64,000 nucleotides of DNA from Procambarus clarkii (lineage: Eukaryota; Arthropoda; Malacostraca; Decapoda; Cambaridae), in the NCBI RefSeq assembly GCF_040958095.1, contig NC_091194.1, forward strand, positions 373,501-437,500, written 5' to 3'. The stretch's first letter is position 1; each line of letters opens with the position of its first letter. The notes beneath the pieces were generated by a model that worked only from the letters and a program-made list of their open reading frames with translations, did no database searches and was not told the origin of the DNA. The position numbers and the translations under genes are program-made. This document shows, piece by piece, positions 38,046-48,360 of this stretch.

Positions 38046-38450
38046 TAGATTGAGTAGTTATAGATTCTGTCGAGACAATAAATGGAAAACATATATTTTA
38101 GTAAAGTAAATCTGAATAACCCCAAAATTATTCTTACCAAAGTCAAATCAATTGATTTCATTATTTCACAATGTTCCCATGATGCCTGGTCCGCAGTTCC
38201 CTGGCACCAGGGCATTATAGAGTCATCAGAATCTTTAGAATCATTCATCAGAAGTTTCAGCATCCCTTGGAGGGGTTGAGGTCCCTGGGGAGCCTAATGA
38301 TAACAACGTGTAGCGACGGAGGCGGCGTGAGGCGCTCTGCCTGTAAACACATGCATATTATTATTGTTATTATCTGTTATGCGTGCTTCACTCTTGCCCC
38401 TGGAGCAGGAAGGTCCTCCTGGCCACGGCTCGCCTCATGTAGTCACATCA
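38046..38450. other. Unassigned DNA
   Basis: Open frames on both strands (38045-38279) show no domain signature. It may include more of the hAT element, but I see no conserved motif. Confidence 0.35.
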
Positions 38451-38452
38451 CA

Positions 38453-38560
38453 TATACCTGGATTGTACCTGGATGAGGTTCTGGGAGTTCTTCTACTGCC
38501 CAAGCCCGGCCCGGGGCCCAAGCTTGACTTGTGAGAGCTTGGTCAAACAGGCAAATGATT
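38453..38560 (+). mobile_element. 'acctggttgatggggttctg'-type SINE copy
   Basis: 'gaggttctgggagttcttct' + actgcccaagcccggcc and 'gacttgtgagagcttggtc' match the element at 57945-58066. Two ~13-bp direct repeats 'tacctggattg / tacctggatga' mark its start, also as at 57945. Confidence 0.75.
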
Positions 38561-38659
38561 GTGATACCACTAACAAGAGTCTAGTACTAAAGGAATAGGA
38601 GAACAAAGGAACACTGGTGAACACTTGTGAACGCTGGTGAACACAAATGACGGAATAAA

Positions 38660-38745
38660 GGCAGAAATAATTTCTATGCCGTAAGAGTACAAAATAAATG
38701 GAATGGATTGGTTGATGCTGAAATTGTCTATTATGCCATATGTTA
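38660..38745 (+). mobile_element. RT C-terminal fragment
   Basis: RNNFYAVRVQNKWNGLVDAE is encoded at about 38665-38725, matching the FYSVRVVNKWNALGSDVVEA block of copies C and D. Only this fragment remains. Confidence 0.6.
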
Positions 38746-38825
38746 CCTTCCTCCTTGTCTATTACCTCCCCATCACTCCCTTCCCTTGTCATTAGTGCAT
38801 CGTTACATTGTACGACCTTTGCTTT

Positions 38826-39585
38826 GTAGCGAGCACCCCACTACCTGTGCTCCTACACAACAATCAGCACCCCACTACCTGTGCTCCTACACAACAATCA
38901 GCACCCCACTACCTGTGCTCCTACACAACAACCAGCACCCCACTACCTGTGCTCCTACACAACAATCAGCACCCCACTACCTGTGCTCCTACACAACAAT
39001 CAGCACCCCACTACCTGTGCTCCTACACAACAATCAGCACCCCACTACCTGTGCTCCTACACAACAATCAGCACCCCACTACCTGTGCTCCTACACAACA
39101 ATCAGCACCCCACTACCTGTGCTCCTACACAACAATCAGCACCCCACTACCTGTGCTCCTACACAACAACCAGCACCCCACTACCTGTGCTCCTACACAA
39201 CAATCAGCACCCCACTACCTGTGCTCCTACACAACAATCAGCACCCCACTACCTGTGCTCCTACACCACCCCACTACCTGTGCTCCTACACAACATACAG
39301 CACCCCACTACCTGTGCTCCTACACCACCCCACTACCTGTGCTCCTACACCACCCCACTACCTGTGCTCCTACACAACATACACCACCCCACTACCTGTG
39401 CTCCTACACAACAACCAGCACCCCACTACCTGTGCTCCTACACAACAACCAGCACCCCACTACCTGTGCTCCTACACAACAATCAGCACCCCACTACCTG
39501 TGCTCCTACACAACAATCAGCACCCCACTACCTGTGCTCCTACACAACAATCAGCACCCCACTACCTGTGCGAACTACATAACCA
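38826..39585. repeat. 34-bp minisatellite with deleted units
   Basis: About 23 units built on 'cagcaccccactacctgtgc' + tcctacacaacaat. Near 39260-39390 several units lack the 'acaatcagc' segment (shorter, ~23 bp) or carry 'catacagc', forming an internal sub-array. Plus-strand frames in all three registers are artefacts of 34 x 3. Confidence 0.97.
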
Positions 39586-39809
39586 CAACTAAGAAAAAAT
39601 AATCCATAGTTTCTTTGTTTATTCAGCCATTTAAGTTGACCTGTACTGCAGACCTCAGTTACTGAAATGTATTTTGTTGTCACGATACAAATAATAATAT
39701 TTTTTGCATATCAGTTAATACAAAATATATACATTTGTTGTATTATATTTTATACATAAACATGATACATTATTATTATTATTATTATTAACATCATTGG
39801 ATCTGAAAT

Positions 39810-39905
39810 AGATCAATATATTCACTTGAGAGGTGTACCCAGCTTCTTGGTGTATATACACTGAGAGGTGTACCCTGCTTCTTGGTGTATATACACTGAG
39901 AGTTT
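39810..39905. repeat. Two-copy ~39-bp tandem duplication
   Basis: 'tgagaggtgtaccc(a/t)gcttcttggtgtatatac' occurs at about 39827 and 39866. Confidence 0.9.
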
Positions 39906-40400
39906 GCTTCAGTCCTGGACTATGTTCAGGCCTAAACTGTTCTTGGTGGTTGGTCAGTCACGTGTTTTTGTGGCCGCAGTAACCCTCCAGAAGTGATAGG
40001 CCTAAAACCCAACACCGAACCTGACTTGACGCCACACTGACTACATATTGTGTATATGGACCTCTTAATTAAATAACATGTAGTTTTGGCTATATAATTA
40101 AAGAACACAAATTTTGTGGAATTATATCACTACACGAAAATATTAAAATGAAAAGAGTCAATGTGATAGGATCGAACTTGCGTCCCTGGAGAGATACACA
40201 CTCAGTGTATACTGTGATGGAGAAAGCACAGCTGAATAATTTCTTAAATAAAAGGATAATTTGCGTTATTAAAAACACGAAATGCTAAGCAGCGCACGGG
40301 AGTGGCATTACGCTCACCAATTATCACCATGCTAACCCTAAGGGAATTGACAACAAAAATGTATTTTGTTTGACACAAAGTCCTGCGACTTTTTCCCACA
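39906..40400. other. Unassigned DNA, possible tRNA-like fragment
   Basis: No gene recognised. On the minus strand AGTTCGATCCT (about 40170-40180) resembles a B box, and the text 'gggagtggcattacgctcac' follows nearby, but no A box or SINE body is clear. Confidence 0.3.
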
Positions 40401-41235
40401 CGAAATGTGACTCTAATGATGAATGTGCTCACCTATATGTTCTCGCTCTCTTGTCCCTGCAGTATCGAGCTTTAGCTCATGGACCCCCGGTTTTTCGGCT
40501 GCCGCTCATGTAATTCAGTGATTCCCAACATAATTTTATATCAAATTTTCTTTTGAAATTATGAATGAGGTTCGCTTCAACCTGCTAAATATCTTGCTAA
40601 CACCATCGCTACATCACCGAATGCCCAGTTATTATACCTTTCAGACCAGTTGGCATGAGGTACCTGGAGCTTTGCAATTACTTTATTCACTCTCGTGTTC
40701 TTGAAGATATCCTCACAGTGCACCCAAAATTTGCCTGTGCAGGCTACTAAAACTAAACATATGGCCCTGTATGACTAACCATCTTGCGAGATGGGGACTT
40801 TTATTACCACTGCTACCTTACTCACTCTTGTGTTCATGATGATATCCTCATAACGAACCCAGAGTCTGCCAGTGCAGACTACTTATCACATGACTGTACG
40901 ACTAACCATCCTGTGTGATGGGGATTATAGCATCACGTAGCTAGCTTTTTGGCATGCTGTACCCCCTTCATATAGTCTACGGTAGCTGCACAAATGCAGA
41001 TGTACCTAATATGTTAATAAAAAAAAAAAAACACCATCGCGACTCCTTTGTTTCTTCATCGATGTAGTGTCAATTTCCCTATATATATATTTTATACGCC
41101 TCTATCATGTCTCCTTCTTACAAGCGTCGTCAGGTTTAGTTCCTTCAGTCTCTCTTTACTGCATGTGTCTTGCAATTCTGGGACGAGCCTAAATAAAGTT
41201 GCAAATTTCTAAACCTTTTCGAGTTCCCTCGTGTG
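40400..41235 (-). mobile_element. RT relic (minus), split by a retroposon
   Basis: The right part (41041-41230), read on the minus strand, gives EKVQKFATLFRLVPEL- and RLKELNLTTLVRRRHDR-type text (KVQ-RYATRLVPEL block). The left part (40400-40598) gives EANLIHNFKRKFDIKLCWES and LNYMSGSRKTGGP, then a tail 'acatataggtgagcacat', the C-terminus and 3' end of the same family. The two parts are separated by the complete retroposon at 40610-41029. Confidence 0.75.
40610..41029 (+). mobile_element. Complete ~420-bp poly(A) retroposon with TSD
   Basis: AACACCATCGC occurs at 40599-40609 and again at 41030-41040, flanking an element that ends in an A run (about 41018-41030) preceded by TTAATAAA. Inside, two diverged ~150-bp halves repeat in order: 'cactctcgtgttcttgaaga' with 'tgactaaccatcttgcgaga', and 'cactcttgtgttcatgatga' with 'cgactaaccatcctgtgtga'. 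No open frame is evident. The poly(A), TSD and dimeric body fit a non-autonomous retroposon mobilised by an L1-like or other poly(A)-recognising machinery. Confidence 0.85.
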
Positions 41236-42546
41236 ATGAGAATGCTGCTTATATTCACTGCCACACAGGGCAGTGAGGTGCTGCTTATATTCACTGCCAC
41301 ACAGGGCAGTGAGGTGCTGCTCATATTCACTGCCACACAGGGCAGTGAGGTGCTGCTCATATTCACTGCCACACAGGGCAGTGAGGTGCTGCTCATATTC
41401 ACTGCCACACAGAACAGTGAGGTGCTGCTCATATTCACTGTCACACAGAACAGTGAGGATGCTGCTCATATTCACTGCTACACAGGTTTGTGAGAATGTT
41501 GCTTATATTCACTGTCACACAGGACAGTGAGGTGCTGCTCATATTCACTGCCACACAGGGCAGTGAGGTGCTGCTCATATTCACTGCCACACAGGACAGT
41601 GAGGTGCTGCTCATATTCACTGTCACACAGGGCAGTGAGGTGCTGCTCATATTCACTGTCACACAGGGCAGTGAGGTGCTGCTCATATTCACTGCCACAC
41701 AGGACAGTGAGGTGCTGCTCATATTCACTGTCACACAGGGCAGTGAGGTGCTGCTCATATTCACTGCCACACAGGGCAGTGAGGTGCTGCTCATATTCAC
41801 TGCCACACAGGGCAGTGAGGTGCTGCTCATATTCACTGTCACACAGGGCAGTGAGGTGCTGCTCATATTCACTGTCACACAGGGCAGTGAGGTGCTGCTC
41901 ATATTCACTGCCACACAGGGCAGTGAGGTGCTGCTCATATTCACTGCCACACAGGACAGTGAGGTGCTGCTCATATTCACTGTCACACAGGGCAGTGAGG
42001 TGCTGCTCATATTCACTTTCACACAGGGCAGTGAGGTGCTGCTCATATTCACTGCCACACAGGACAGTGAGGTGCTGCTCATATTCACTGTCACACAGAA
42101 CAGTGAGGATGCTGCTCATATTCACTGCTACACAGGTTTGTGAGAATGCTGCTTATATTCACTGTCACACAGGACAGTGAGGTGCTGCTCATATTCACTG
42201 CCACACAGGACAGTGAGGTGCTGCTCATATTCACTGTCACACAGAACAGTGAGGATGCTGCTCATATTCACTGCTACACAGGTTTGTGAGAATGCTGCTT
42301 ATATTCACTGTCACACAGGACAGTGAGGTGCTGCTCATATTCACTGCCACACAGGACAGTGAAGATGCTACTCATATTCACTGCCATACAGGACAGTGAA
42401 GATGCTACTCATATTCACTGCCACACAGGACAGTGAAGATGCTACTCATATTCACTGCCACACAGGACAGTGAAGATGCTACTCATATTCACTGCCACAC
42501 AGGACAGTGAAGATGCTACTCATATTCACTGCCACACAGGACAGGG
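41236..42546. repeat. 36-bp minisatellite, ~36 copies
   Basis: The unit is 'gtgaggtgctgctcatattc' + actgccacacagggca, with gcc/gtc and ggca/gaca/aaca variants. 37-bp units (gaggatgctg, gtgagaatgctg) form composite boundaries at ~41455-41495, ~42105-42145 and ~42245-42290, and the last seven units share 'gaagatgctactcat'. Open frames on both strands (Met-Ser-Ser-Thr-Ser or Leu-Leu-Ile-Phe-Thr repeats) reflect the multiple-of-3 unit. Confidence 0.97.
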
Positions 42547-42755
42547 GATTGGTTCATAAGAGTATCACCTCAAAAATAAAACCCCTAAAATCCTAAATGA
42601 ATTTTTTTTAATCATATTTTCGGATATCCTGCAAATATAGTATTACAGATTCAACGAAATAATTACATTGTTGATTATACAATAGACCAGGAGATGTAAA
42701 ATCTTTCACAGCCTCACATTCAATAACGTAGTGTTGGTGAGGATGTTTTAGCAGT
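42547..42755. other. Unique-looking spacer between related arrays
   Basis: About 200 bp without repeats separates the 36-bp and 20-bp arrays. Confidence 0.5.
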
Positions 42756-43005
42756 GAGGTGCCATACAGGATAGTGAGGTGCCATACAGGATAGTTAGGT
42801 GCCATACAGGATAGTGAGGTGCCATACAGGATAGTGAGGTGCCATACAGGATAGTGAGGTGCCATACAGGATAGTGAGGTGCCATACAGGATAGTGAGGT
42901 GCCATACAGGATAGTGAGGTGCCATACAGGATAGTGAGGTGCCCTACAAGATTGTGAGGTGCCATACAGGATAGTGAGGTGCCATACAGGATAGTGACAC
43001 TCAGT
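42756..43005. repeat. 20-bp minisatellite
   Basis: Thirteen near-identical copies of 'gtgaggtgccatacaggata'. The unit is related to the 36-bp unit to its left (see findings). One copy carries 'ccctacaagattgt'. Confidence 0.97.
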
Positions 43006-43184
43006 GCCGCAAGGACACAGAGTTGAGAAGGTGAATACCTTAGCAGTGACTCAGCCTCACTAACCTGCCAGATGCAGGTCTTGCCAAGGCATATATGTCT
43101 CACAGCCTCGTCCCATTCTTGGTTTCCATCACTGAGTTCACTGTACATAAATACCTGTCATAGGGGAGTAGAAATATGCAGGCG

Positions 43185-43290
43185 ATGAGTCACAATAACG
43201 TGGCTAAAGTAAGTTGACCAGACCACACACTAGAAGCTGAAGGGACGACCACGTTTCGGTCCGTCCTGGACCATTCTCAAGTCGAGTCGA
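43185..43290. mobile_element. GACGACGTTTCGGTCC family, single-arm copy
   Basis: 'gagtcacaataacgtggcta' begins the copy, followed by 'ttgaccagaccacacactag', 'gggacgaccacgtttcggtc' and 'ccattctcaagtcgagtcg'. The second arm is absent, giving the basic monomer of the family. Confidence 0.8.
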
Positions 43291-43800
43291 AATAGCCTAA
43301 GCTACTCTATCCCTTTGAGATGTATTTTTTCCTTGTCTTAATAAACATGCTTGAACTTGAATAACTATCATTATAAAAGTGGTCATAACTTATAATACTG
43401 CAGCTCTTGGGTGTTTATCATTTCTTCTAGATCTGAAGTTATTTTAATTTGCATATTTTTTACGATTTTATTAAATTGTAGTCAGAGTCTGAGGTTTGAT
43501 TCCTTGCTGTCGTTGGCCAAGTGAACAAGAGAGACACACATGATAACTTCAACATGGGATGGAATCAACACAAATTTTATACGAAAGTTATTATCATTGG
43601 CCAAAATCACATTCCATTTAATTTTACAAGATCCTTCAGACATTAACTGTGATGGTTATTAATAGACTGTTGTCTATTAATAACGTTATGGGGACTTGTT
43701 ATTGAGTACTAGTACTCAAGTTATAACTTGAGTAGTTATAACTTGAGTACCTTCAGTCACTATGCTGGACTCCAGTACTTAGTCACTCGTCTCCATAGCT
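43291..43800. other. AT-rich DNA with palindromes
   Basis: Nothing coding. Around 43698-43752 nested palindromes occur: GAGTACTAGTACTC and TACTCAAGTTATAACTTGAG followed by TA, with repeats of 'ttataacttgagta'. Confidence 0.5.
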
Positions 43801-43804
43801 CAAG

Positions 43805-44120
43805 ATGAACGTCAACAAACTGGAGACAACAATTAACTGCGAGGAGAGGCTACACGTATTAAACAGGCCCACGACAGAAGAAAAAGAGGTGACATGATCA
43901 CTGCGTACAGAATAGTAACAAGAACCGAATAAATATATAACGAATTATTTAAACCAGCAATTTCTAGAAAAAAAAGAGGTCATAGATTCAAGCTAAGGAG
44001 ACAAAGTTGCCGAAAAAATACACGTAATTTTTTGACGTGGATGCCCGAATATCAGTAGTTTCACAGCATTATATGTTGGGGAAGATTATTGGACATCACA
44101 CACACACACACACACACAAA
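43805..44120 (+). mobile_element. RT relic, copy M (3' part)
   Basis: VNKLETT and CEERLHVLNRP start the homology, followed in another frame by RGDMITAYRIVTRTE, then ISRKKRGHRFKLRRQSCRKN (compare copy A: RTRGHRFKLTKQSCRRN). A degenerate tail runs into (CA)n at 44099-44119. Thumb and palm are missing. Confidence 0.8.
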
Positions 44121-44440
44121 CACATGAAGGCGAGTAGGTTGTGACATAAAGAGTTAGACCTCACTTTCTGGTAATGATCGTTACCTTCTAGTGTCAAGAG
44201 CTTGTAGTGGCTTGTTGAGCTTGATGGTGTTGGCCCCCTCGTGTAAGTTACAAACAGGACAGTACATCACTTTCGTGAGCCGATTTCATTTAAAATTACG
44301 TCGGTTTTTGGCCATAGCGCGCATTCGAGCGAAAAAGAGACGTTATTTTTATGAGGACGGGTTGAAGTTAGTGTGGCTTGTTGAGCTTGAACCTGGTCTA
44401 ATGGCACTTTACACCTTATTGCTGATTCCTATGTTAATGT
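44121..44440. other. Unassigned DNA
   Basis: An open frame at 44191-44442 is rich in Arg and Leu without a recognisable domain. 'gcttgttgagcttga' occurs twice (about 44210 and 44377). Confidence 0.35.
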
Positions 44441-44444
44441 AGCA

Positions 44445-44545
44445 TAAAACTGGAGTTAGATAACTGTTGTGGATTATCTATTAACTCCCAGGTTATTGTG
44501 ATAACCTGGGAGTAAAATAACTATTGTGGGTTACATCCTGAGAAA
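44445..44545 (+). mobile_element. SINE body fragment with inverted duplication
   Basis: 'ggagttagataactgttgtg' and, ~60 bp later, 'gggagtaaaataactattgtg' + 'ggttacatcctgag' match the SINE body at 12930-12990. Between them ACTCCCAGGTTAT - TGTG - ATAACCTGGGAGT (44484-44513) forms a perfect 13-bp hairpin, so part of the SINE has been copied back in reverse. Confidence 0.7.
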
Positions 44546-44764
44546 TAATTGATAACAGGACATGGAATAACAGGAAAACAAGGTAGAGAAACCGTATGCA
44601 TTAGGAAGGTCACAATAGCCTGCTTGTTCATGTAAAATGTTTACATTCACTTCCTGATTAATCATTTAATACTGACTGATATATATATACGACGCTTTGA
44701 GGCACATGTGTAAATATAGTTCATATATGGTTACTGCTGATATGTGACCTCATCCCAGATATAT

Positions 44765-44995
44765 ACATGCGTGGGAGTGGTTGGGCACATACGTGGGTGG
44801 GAGTGGTTGGGCACACACGTGGGTGGGAGTAGTTGGGCACACACGTGGATGGAAGTGGGTGGGAGTGGTTGGGCACACACGTGGATGGAAGTGGGTGGGA
44901 GTGGTTGGGCACACACGTGGGTGGGAGTGGTTGGGCACACACGTGGGTGGAAGTGGGTGGGAGTGGTTGGGCACACACGTGGGTGGGAGTGAAAA
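44765..44995. repeat. 26-bp and composite minisatellite
   Basis: Units of 'acgtgggtgggagtggttgg' + gcacac alternate with longer units that carry an extra 'tggaagtgggtggga'. On the minus strand a Cys/Pro-rich repeat frame appears (VCAQPLPPT); I consider it an artefact. Confidence 0.93.
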
Positions 44996-45042
44996 CTTGA
45001 GTGACCGAGAGTGAAGGAACTGGTGGTCGTTAATGAGGAAGT

Positions 45043-45125
45043 GTGTGGTGCTGTAGTTGTCAAGGGCTTGTCCATCTATACAGCCCTTGACAACTGCAGC
45101 ACCACACCTGTTAGGGTGTGGTGCT
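45043..45125. repeat. Overlapping long hairpins
   Basis: A 26-bp inverted repeat with one mismatch (45043-45068 and 45082-45107, starting GTGTGGTGCTG) overlaps a second perfect 11-bp hairpin AGCACCACACC/GGTGTGGTGCT (45098-45125). The 45082-45107 arm could pair either left or right, giving mutually exclusive structures. Confidence 0.9.
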
Positions 45126-45387
45126 CCCACACCCTAGTTATTCCATGTGCTCTACCACAACATAATTATTGCTTGTAGGTTGTGGTGTGGAATGATAAAG
45201 ACAAGTCTACTAGACAAGGACAGAACGTTCACATTCCTCAGGACCATCGAGAGGAACTCCTACATTAGCGAGATGTGTGTTGGGTGCTTGATTAGTAAAT
45301 TGGATTAGATATTAATGTCTCACAACATAAAATTGGCTTGGCTAGAGAGACTCTTGGTCCAGTGCTTTTCAAGACTATTGTTATGCT

Positions 45388-45500
45388 GTAACTAGCTCAT
45401 CAAGGCTGTAACTAGCTCATCAAGGCTGTAACTAGCTCATCAAGGCTGTAACTAGCTCATCAAGGCTGTAACTAGCTCATCAAAGCTGTAACTAGCCCAT
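45388..45500. repeat. 20-bp satellite, left block
   Basis: Six copies of 'gctgtaactagctcatcaag'. The block is interrupted on its right by a probable solo LTR; the same unit resumes at 46493. Confidence 0.93.
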
Positions 45501-46492
45501 TGTTATAAATATAAATGTGTGGTGCTTCTATGGGGACTGGTACTATTAAGGGGTAAGGGTAGTTAGAAGACAGAGTATCAAATATGGGAGAGCTAAAAGG
45601 CCCGGCCCCCAAAATAAACTATCCACAGTAGTAATAACTTGCTACTAGACCATATATGTTAGTCTAAGGGTTGATCAATGCGCTCCCACACAGGAAGAAG
45701 GGATACTCTGTAATTCATGTACTTATTTATTAACCCCTTAACAACCCCCCATATACACTCACACCAATAACAATAATAATAATAACTTTACCACCCTATC
45801 TTACGTTAAAAGCCTTGGTCCACATAGGCAGGATACAAGGTTTACACTAATAACAAGCTAGGGTAAAGTACTACTGGATAAGCACTGAAGCTGGATGCAG
45901 CTTAGGGTAGTGAGACCATGTGGTACCCTAATACAAAACACAACACTTAGGGTTACCCAAAACACTGGCAACTACTACCCCCAGGTCTCACCAATCGTTA
46001 CTACCAGAGTAGGTACACTTAGAAATCCTACAATACTTAACTTAATGGTACAGGAACTTAAGGTAAGGGAAATAAGTAAGAGGAGAAGGGAGGAGAGTAG
46101 GGATGCAGCCACAGAGTAGGTCTCGTGCCCACGAACGCCAGCCAGAGAAGAAAGCTCCTAGCGACCAGCTAGGCCTCCCTCATGTCGTGGTGCCGGAAGG
46201 AGCCTAATTGATCGTGCAGCTAAGCACATTAAAGATCTTCCCCTATGCAACATATTGTTACTTTACAAATGATTAGAAAGTATTAGTAAGCAAAGTTGGT
46301 GCCTATGTTATTATTTAATAATCAACCCCCCAGCTCAGTCTTTAAATGCTCTTTGAGAAACAAGAATAGTCTTACGTCTGGCAGGGAAGATACAAACAAT
46401 TGTCGCTCGTGATGCACTCAACTGTACTACCAGAAAGTTTAATAGCTCAATTTTGACCTCTGGTTTCCACTGGAGAACCCAGGGTCGTAATA
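45501..46492 (+). mobile_element. Probable 992-bp solo LTR
   Basis: The segment is bounded by the 5-bp word CCCAT at 45496-45500 and 46493-46497, a typical LTR-retrotransposon target-site duplication. It starts TGTTATAAAT and ends GTCGTAATA, so TGTTA...TAATA is one change from the classic LTR ends TGTTA...TAACA. It splits a homogeneous 20-bp satellite, whose unit resumes on the other side. It contains AATAAA-like 'aaaataaact' near 45610. An open frame (45895-46119) has no domain. No RT, integrase or primer-binding site is present, as expected after LTR-LTR recombination. Orientation is a guess from the AATAAA-like motif. Confidence 0.72.
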
Positions 46493-46680
46493 CCCATCAA
46501 GGCTGTAACTAAATCATCAAGGCTGTAACTAGCTCACCAAGGCTGTAACTAGCCCATCAAGGCTGTAACTAAATCATCAAGGCTGTAACTAGCTCACCAA
46601 GGCTGTAACTAGCCCATCAAGGCTGTAACTAAATCATCAAGGCTGTAACTAGCTTATCAAGACCGTAACTTCATCAGCAA
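46493..46680. repeat. 20-bp satellite, right block
   Basis: Nine copies of 'ggctgtaactaaatcatcaa' and its variants agctcacc and agcccatc, in a repeating three-unit order (60-bp higher-order unit). Confidence 0.95.
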
Positions 46681-46789
46681 ACATAATTTTGGGATTCAGT
46701 TGCTGTGTTTGGCCAGTCGAAAAGACTTGACCCTCTGCCCTTGATTAGCTGAGAGCCAATTAGAAAGATCATATCACAAATTTTTTTTA

Positions 46790-46970
46790 TTATTTCTATT
46801 TTCTACCACAGACGTGGCCACACATTGACAATGCTAATCAGCATATATATACATTTTCTTCTGTCCTCCATGGACAGGGTTACAGATATGTTAAACATAT
46901 AGTTGATGGATTTATTGAAGAATCAACCACAGAAGGTGATTGTAGTGCTTTGAAAATGCTAGGCTAAGCT
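46790..46970 (+). mobile_element. Dispersed element (copy 1 of 2)
   Basis: 'gacgtggccacacattgaca', 'aatcagcatatatata', 'ttcttctgtcctccatgg' and 'aatcaaccacagaaggtgat' recur in the same order on the minus strand at 59055-59215. The element has no open frame; class unknown. Confidence 0.8.
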
Positions 46971-47145
46971 ACATACGTAAATACACTGGTACAGCCTAAG
47001 GCTGTGCCAGGAGAGTGTGGTTTTGGACAATCCTTGCCCTAGGATAGAGAGTGTGATCAGGACAAAGTTGTGGAGGCCATACAGGTTAATAACAGGTCTT
47101 TTGACGTAATTACTGCCACTGATCCTCTGTTCAAATACCAGTAAA
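46971..47145. other. Unassigned DNA
   Basis: Continues from the dispersed element; may be more of it or neighbouring DNA. Nothing recognised. Confidence 0.35.
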
Positions 47146-47149
47146 CATT

Positions 47150-47240
47150 AGGATTTTGTTGTTGTTGTTTATGATTCGCTACTTGGAACAAAAAGTTTCA
47201 AGTAGCACGGGCTATGGTGAGCCCGAAGACTATTATTTAG
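47150..47240 (+). mobile_element. SINE-like module with two hairpins
   Basis: A (GTT)4 run precedes GCTACTTGGAAC - AAAAA - GTTTCAAGTAGC (one mismatch, 47178-47206) and then GGGCT-ATGGTG-AGCCC. From memory 'gtagcacgggctatggtgag' is a frequent decapod repeat. No second copy is in this window. Confidence 0.45.
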
Positions 47241-48060
47241 GATTCATTTGCCTAAGTAAGGAAGTATATAGCTTCGTGATATAATAAACTCAATTGTTGA
47301 ACTCTTGACTATTAATTGTTCCTCCTACTTTGTGTACTAGTGGGTAACTCCTAATTGATTGCTTGATTTAAGTAAGGGTCAACTTACCCCTCCATAAGTC
47401 AGTATTATGAGAGTATCTTTAAGGTGGTGATCATTACATGTCTGGTCAAGAGTTAGTGGAGAACTCTGCGTCCTATTCTTCCTTCCCTGTCCTGGGATAG
47501 GTGAGTGAAGAGTGAGTGAACCACATGAGCCTCAGTGCTCAACTACCATTAGCCCCGGTGTAGTGCGGCTCCAAGGGGACACATATGATATATATGTGCT
47601 TCAGCCTACAGTTTAGACCTATTGTCTTATGTATGACCCTCTGTCCTGCGTGACAGTGAATACCAGCATTATCCTCACTTTAATAAGACTATCAAAATCC
47701 TCAGATTAGGCAAAATTGTAATTATTTTTGTCAATAAAGATGTTAATAATAAATAATAACATAGAGGTGGTGGCAGCCATTAGGCCTTAAGACTGTGAGC
47801 TGCTAGTTAATGCTATGTCCAGCAAACACCTGTCAGAATAAGGGATTACAGGTGTTGTCATATTTGGTTGTTCTAGTAAGCTGTCGTGGGTCTCTAGTGG
47901 GCAGTGACGTAATATTTGGTTGTGCTGTTTCTCTAATATTTCGTATTTGTACTTGATGCTTGTTTGTTTAGACTTTGAAGGAAATCCTGTCAGTGTTTAT
48001 ATCTTAATATACCTTCCATCCCGCATCTTTTGATTTGCATTAAGAAGTGAATGTAAATGT
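47241..48060. other. Unassigned low-copy-looking DNA
   Basis: Mixed composition, no domain-bearing open frame. It is one of the longest stretches without visible repeats. Confidence 0.4.
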
Positions 48061-48061
48061 T

Positions 48062-48275
48062 GTCACGTTGTGTGTGTGTGTACTCACCTAATTGTGCTTG
48101 CGGGGGTTGAGCTTTACTCTTTGGTCCCGCCTCTCAACCGTCAATCAACTGGTGTACAGATTCCTGAGCCTATTGGGCTCTATCATATCTACATTTGAAA
48201 CTGTGTATGGTGTCAGCCTCCACCACATCACTTCCTAGTACATTCCATTTACTCCATTCCATTCCCAGTGCATTC

Positions 48276-48280
<5 letters not shown>
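48062..48280 (-). mobile_element. RT 3' end, copy H
   Basis: On the minus strand, directly after (AC)n, a short duplication (WNALGMEWSKWN) precedes VLGSDVVEADTIHSFKCRYD and RAQ, then the standard 3' UTR ('gaggcgggaccaaagag', 'acccccgcaagcacaattag') and 'gtgagtac' plus (AC)6. Both ends therefore touch AC repeats. Confidence 0.9.

Positions 48281-48358
<78 letters not shown>
48281..48358. repeat. (GT)n at the truncated end of copy H
   Basis: About 39 GT units. Confidence 0.98.

Positions 48359-48360
<2 letters not shown>

Noticed and set aside
41236-42180. Leu-Leu-Ile-Phe-Thr repeat protein resembling a membrane or leucine-rich protein
   Set aside because: It is the translation of the 36-bp minisatellite, and the other strand is equally open.
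44721-45130. Minus-strand Cys-Pro-His repeat frames (CVPNHSHP, VCAQPLPPT)
   Set aside because: Products of the 26-bp array; all three registers are open and no domain is present.
45895-46119. Possible small gene (75 codons)
   Set aside because: Falls inside the probable solo LTR and has no domain signature.
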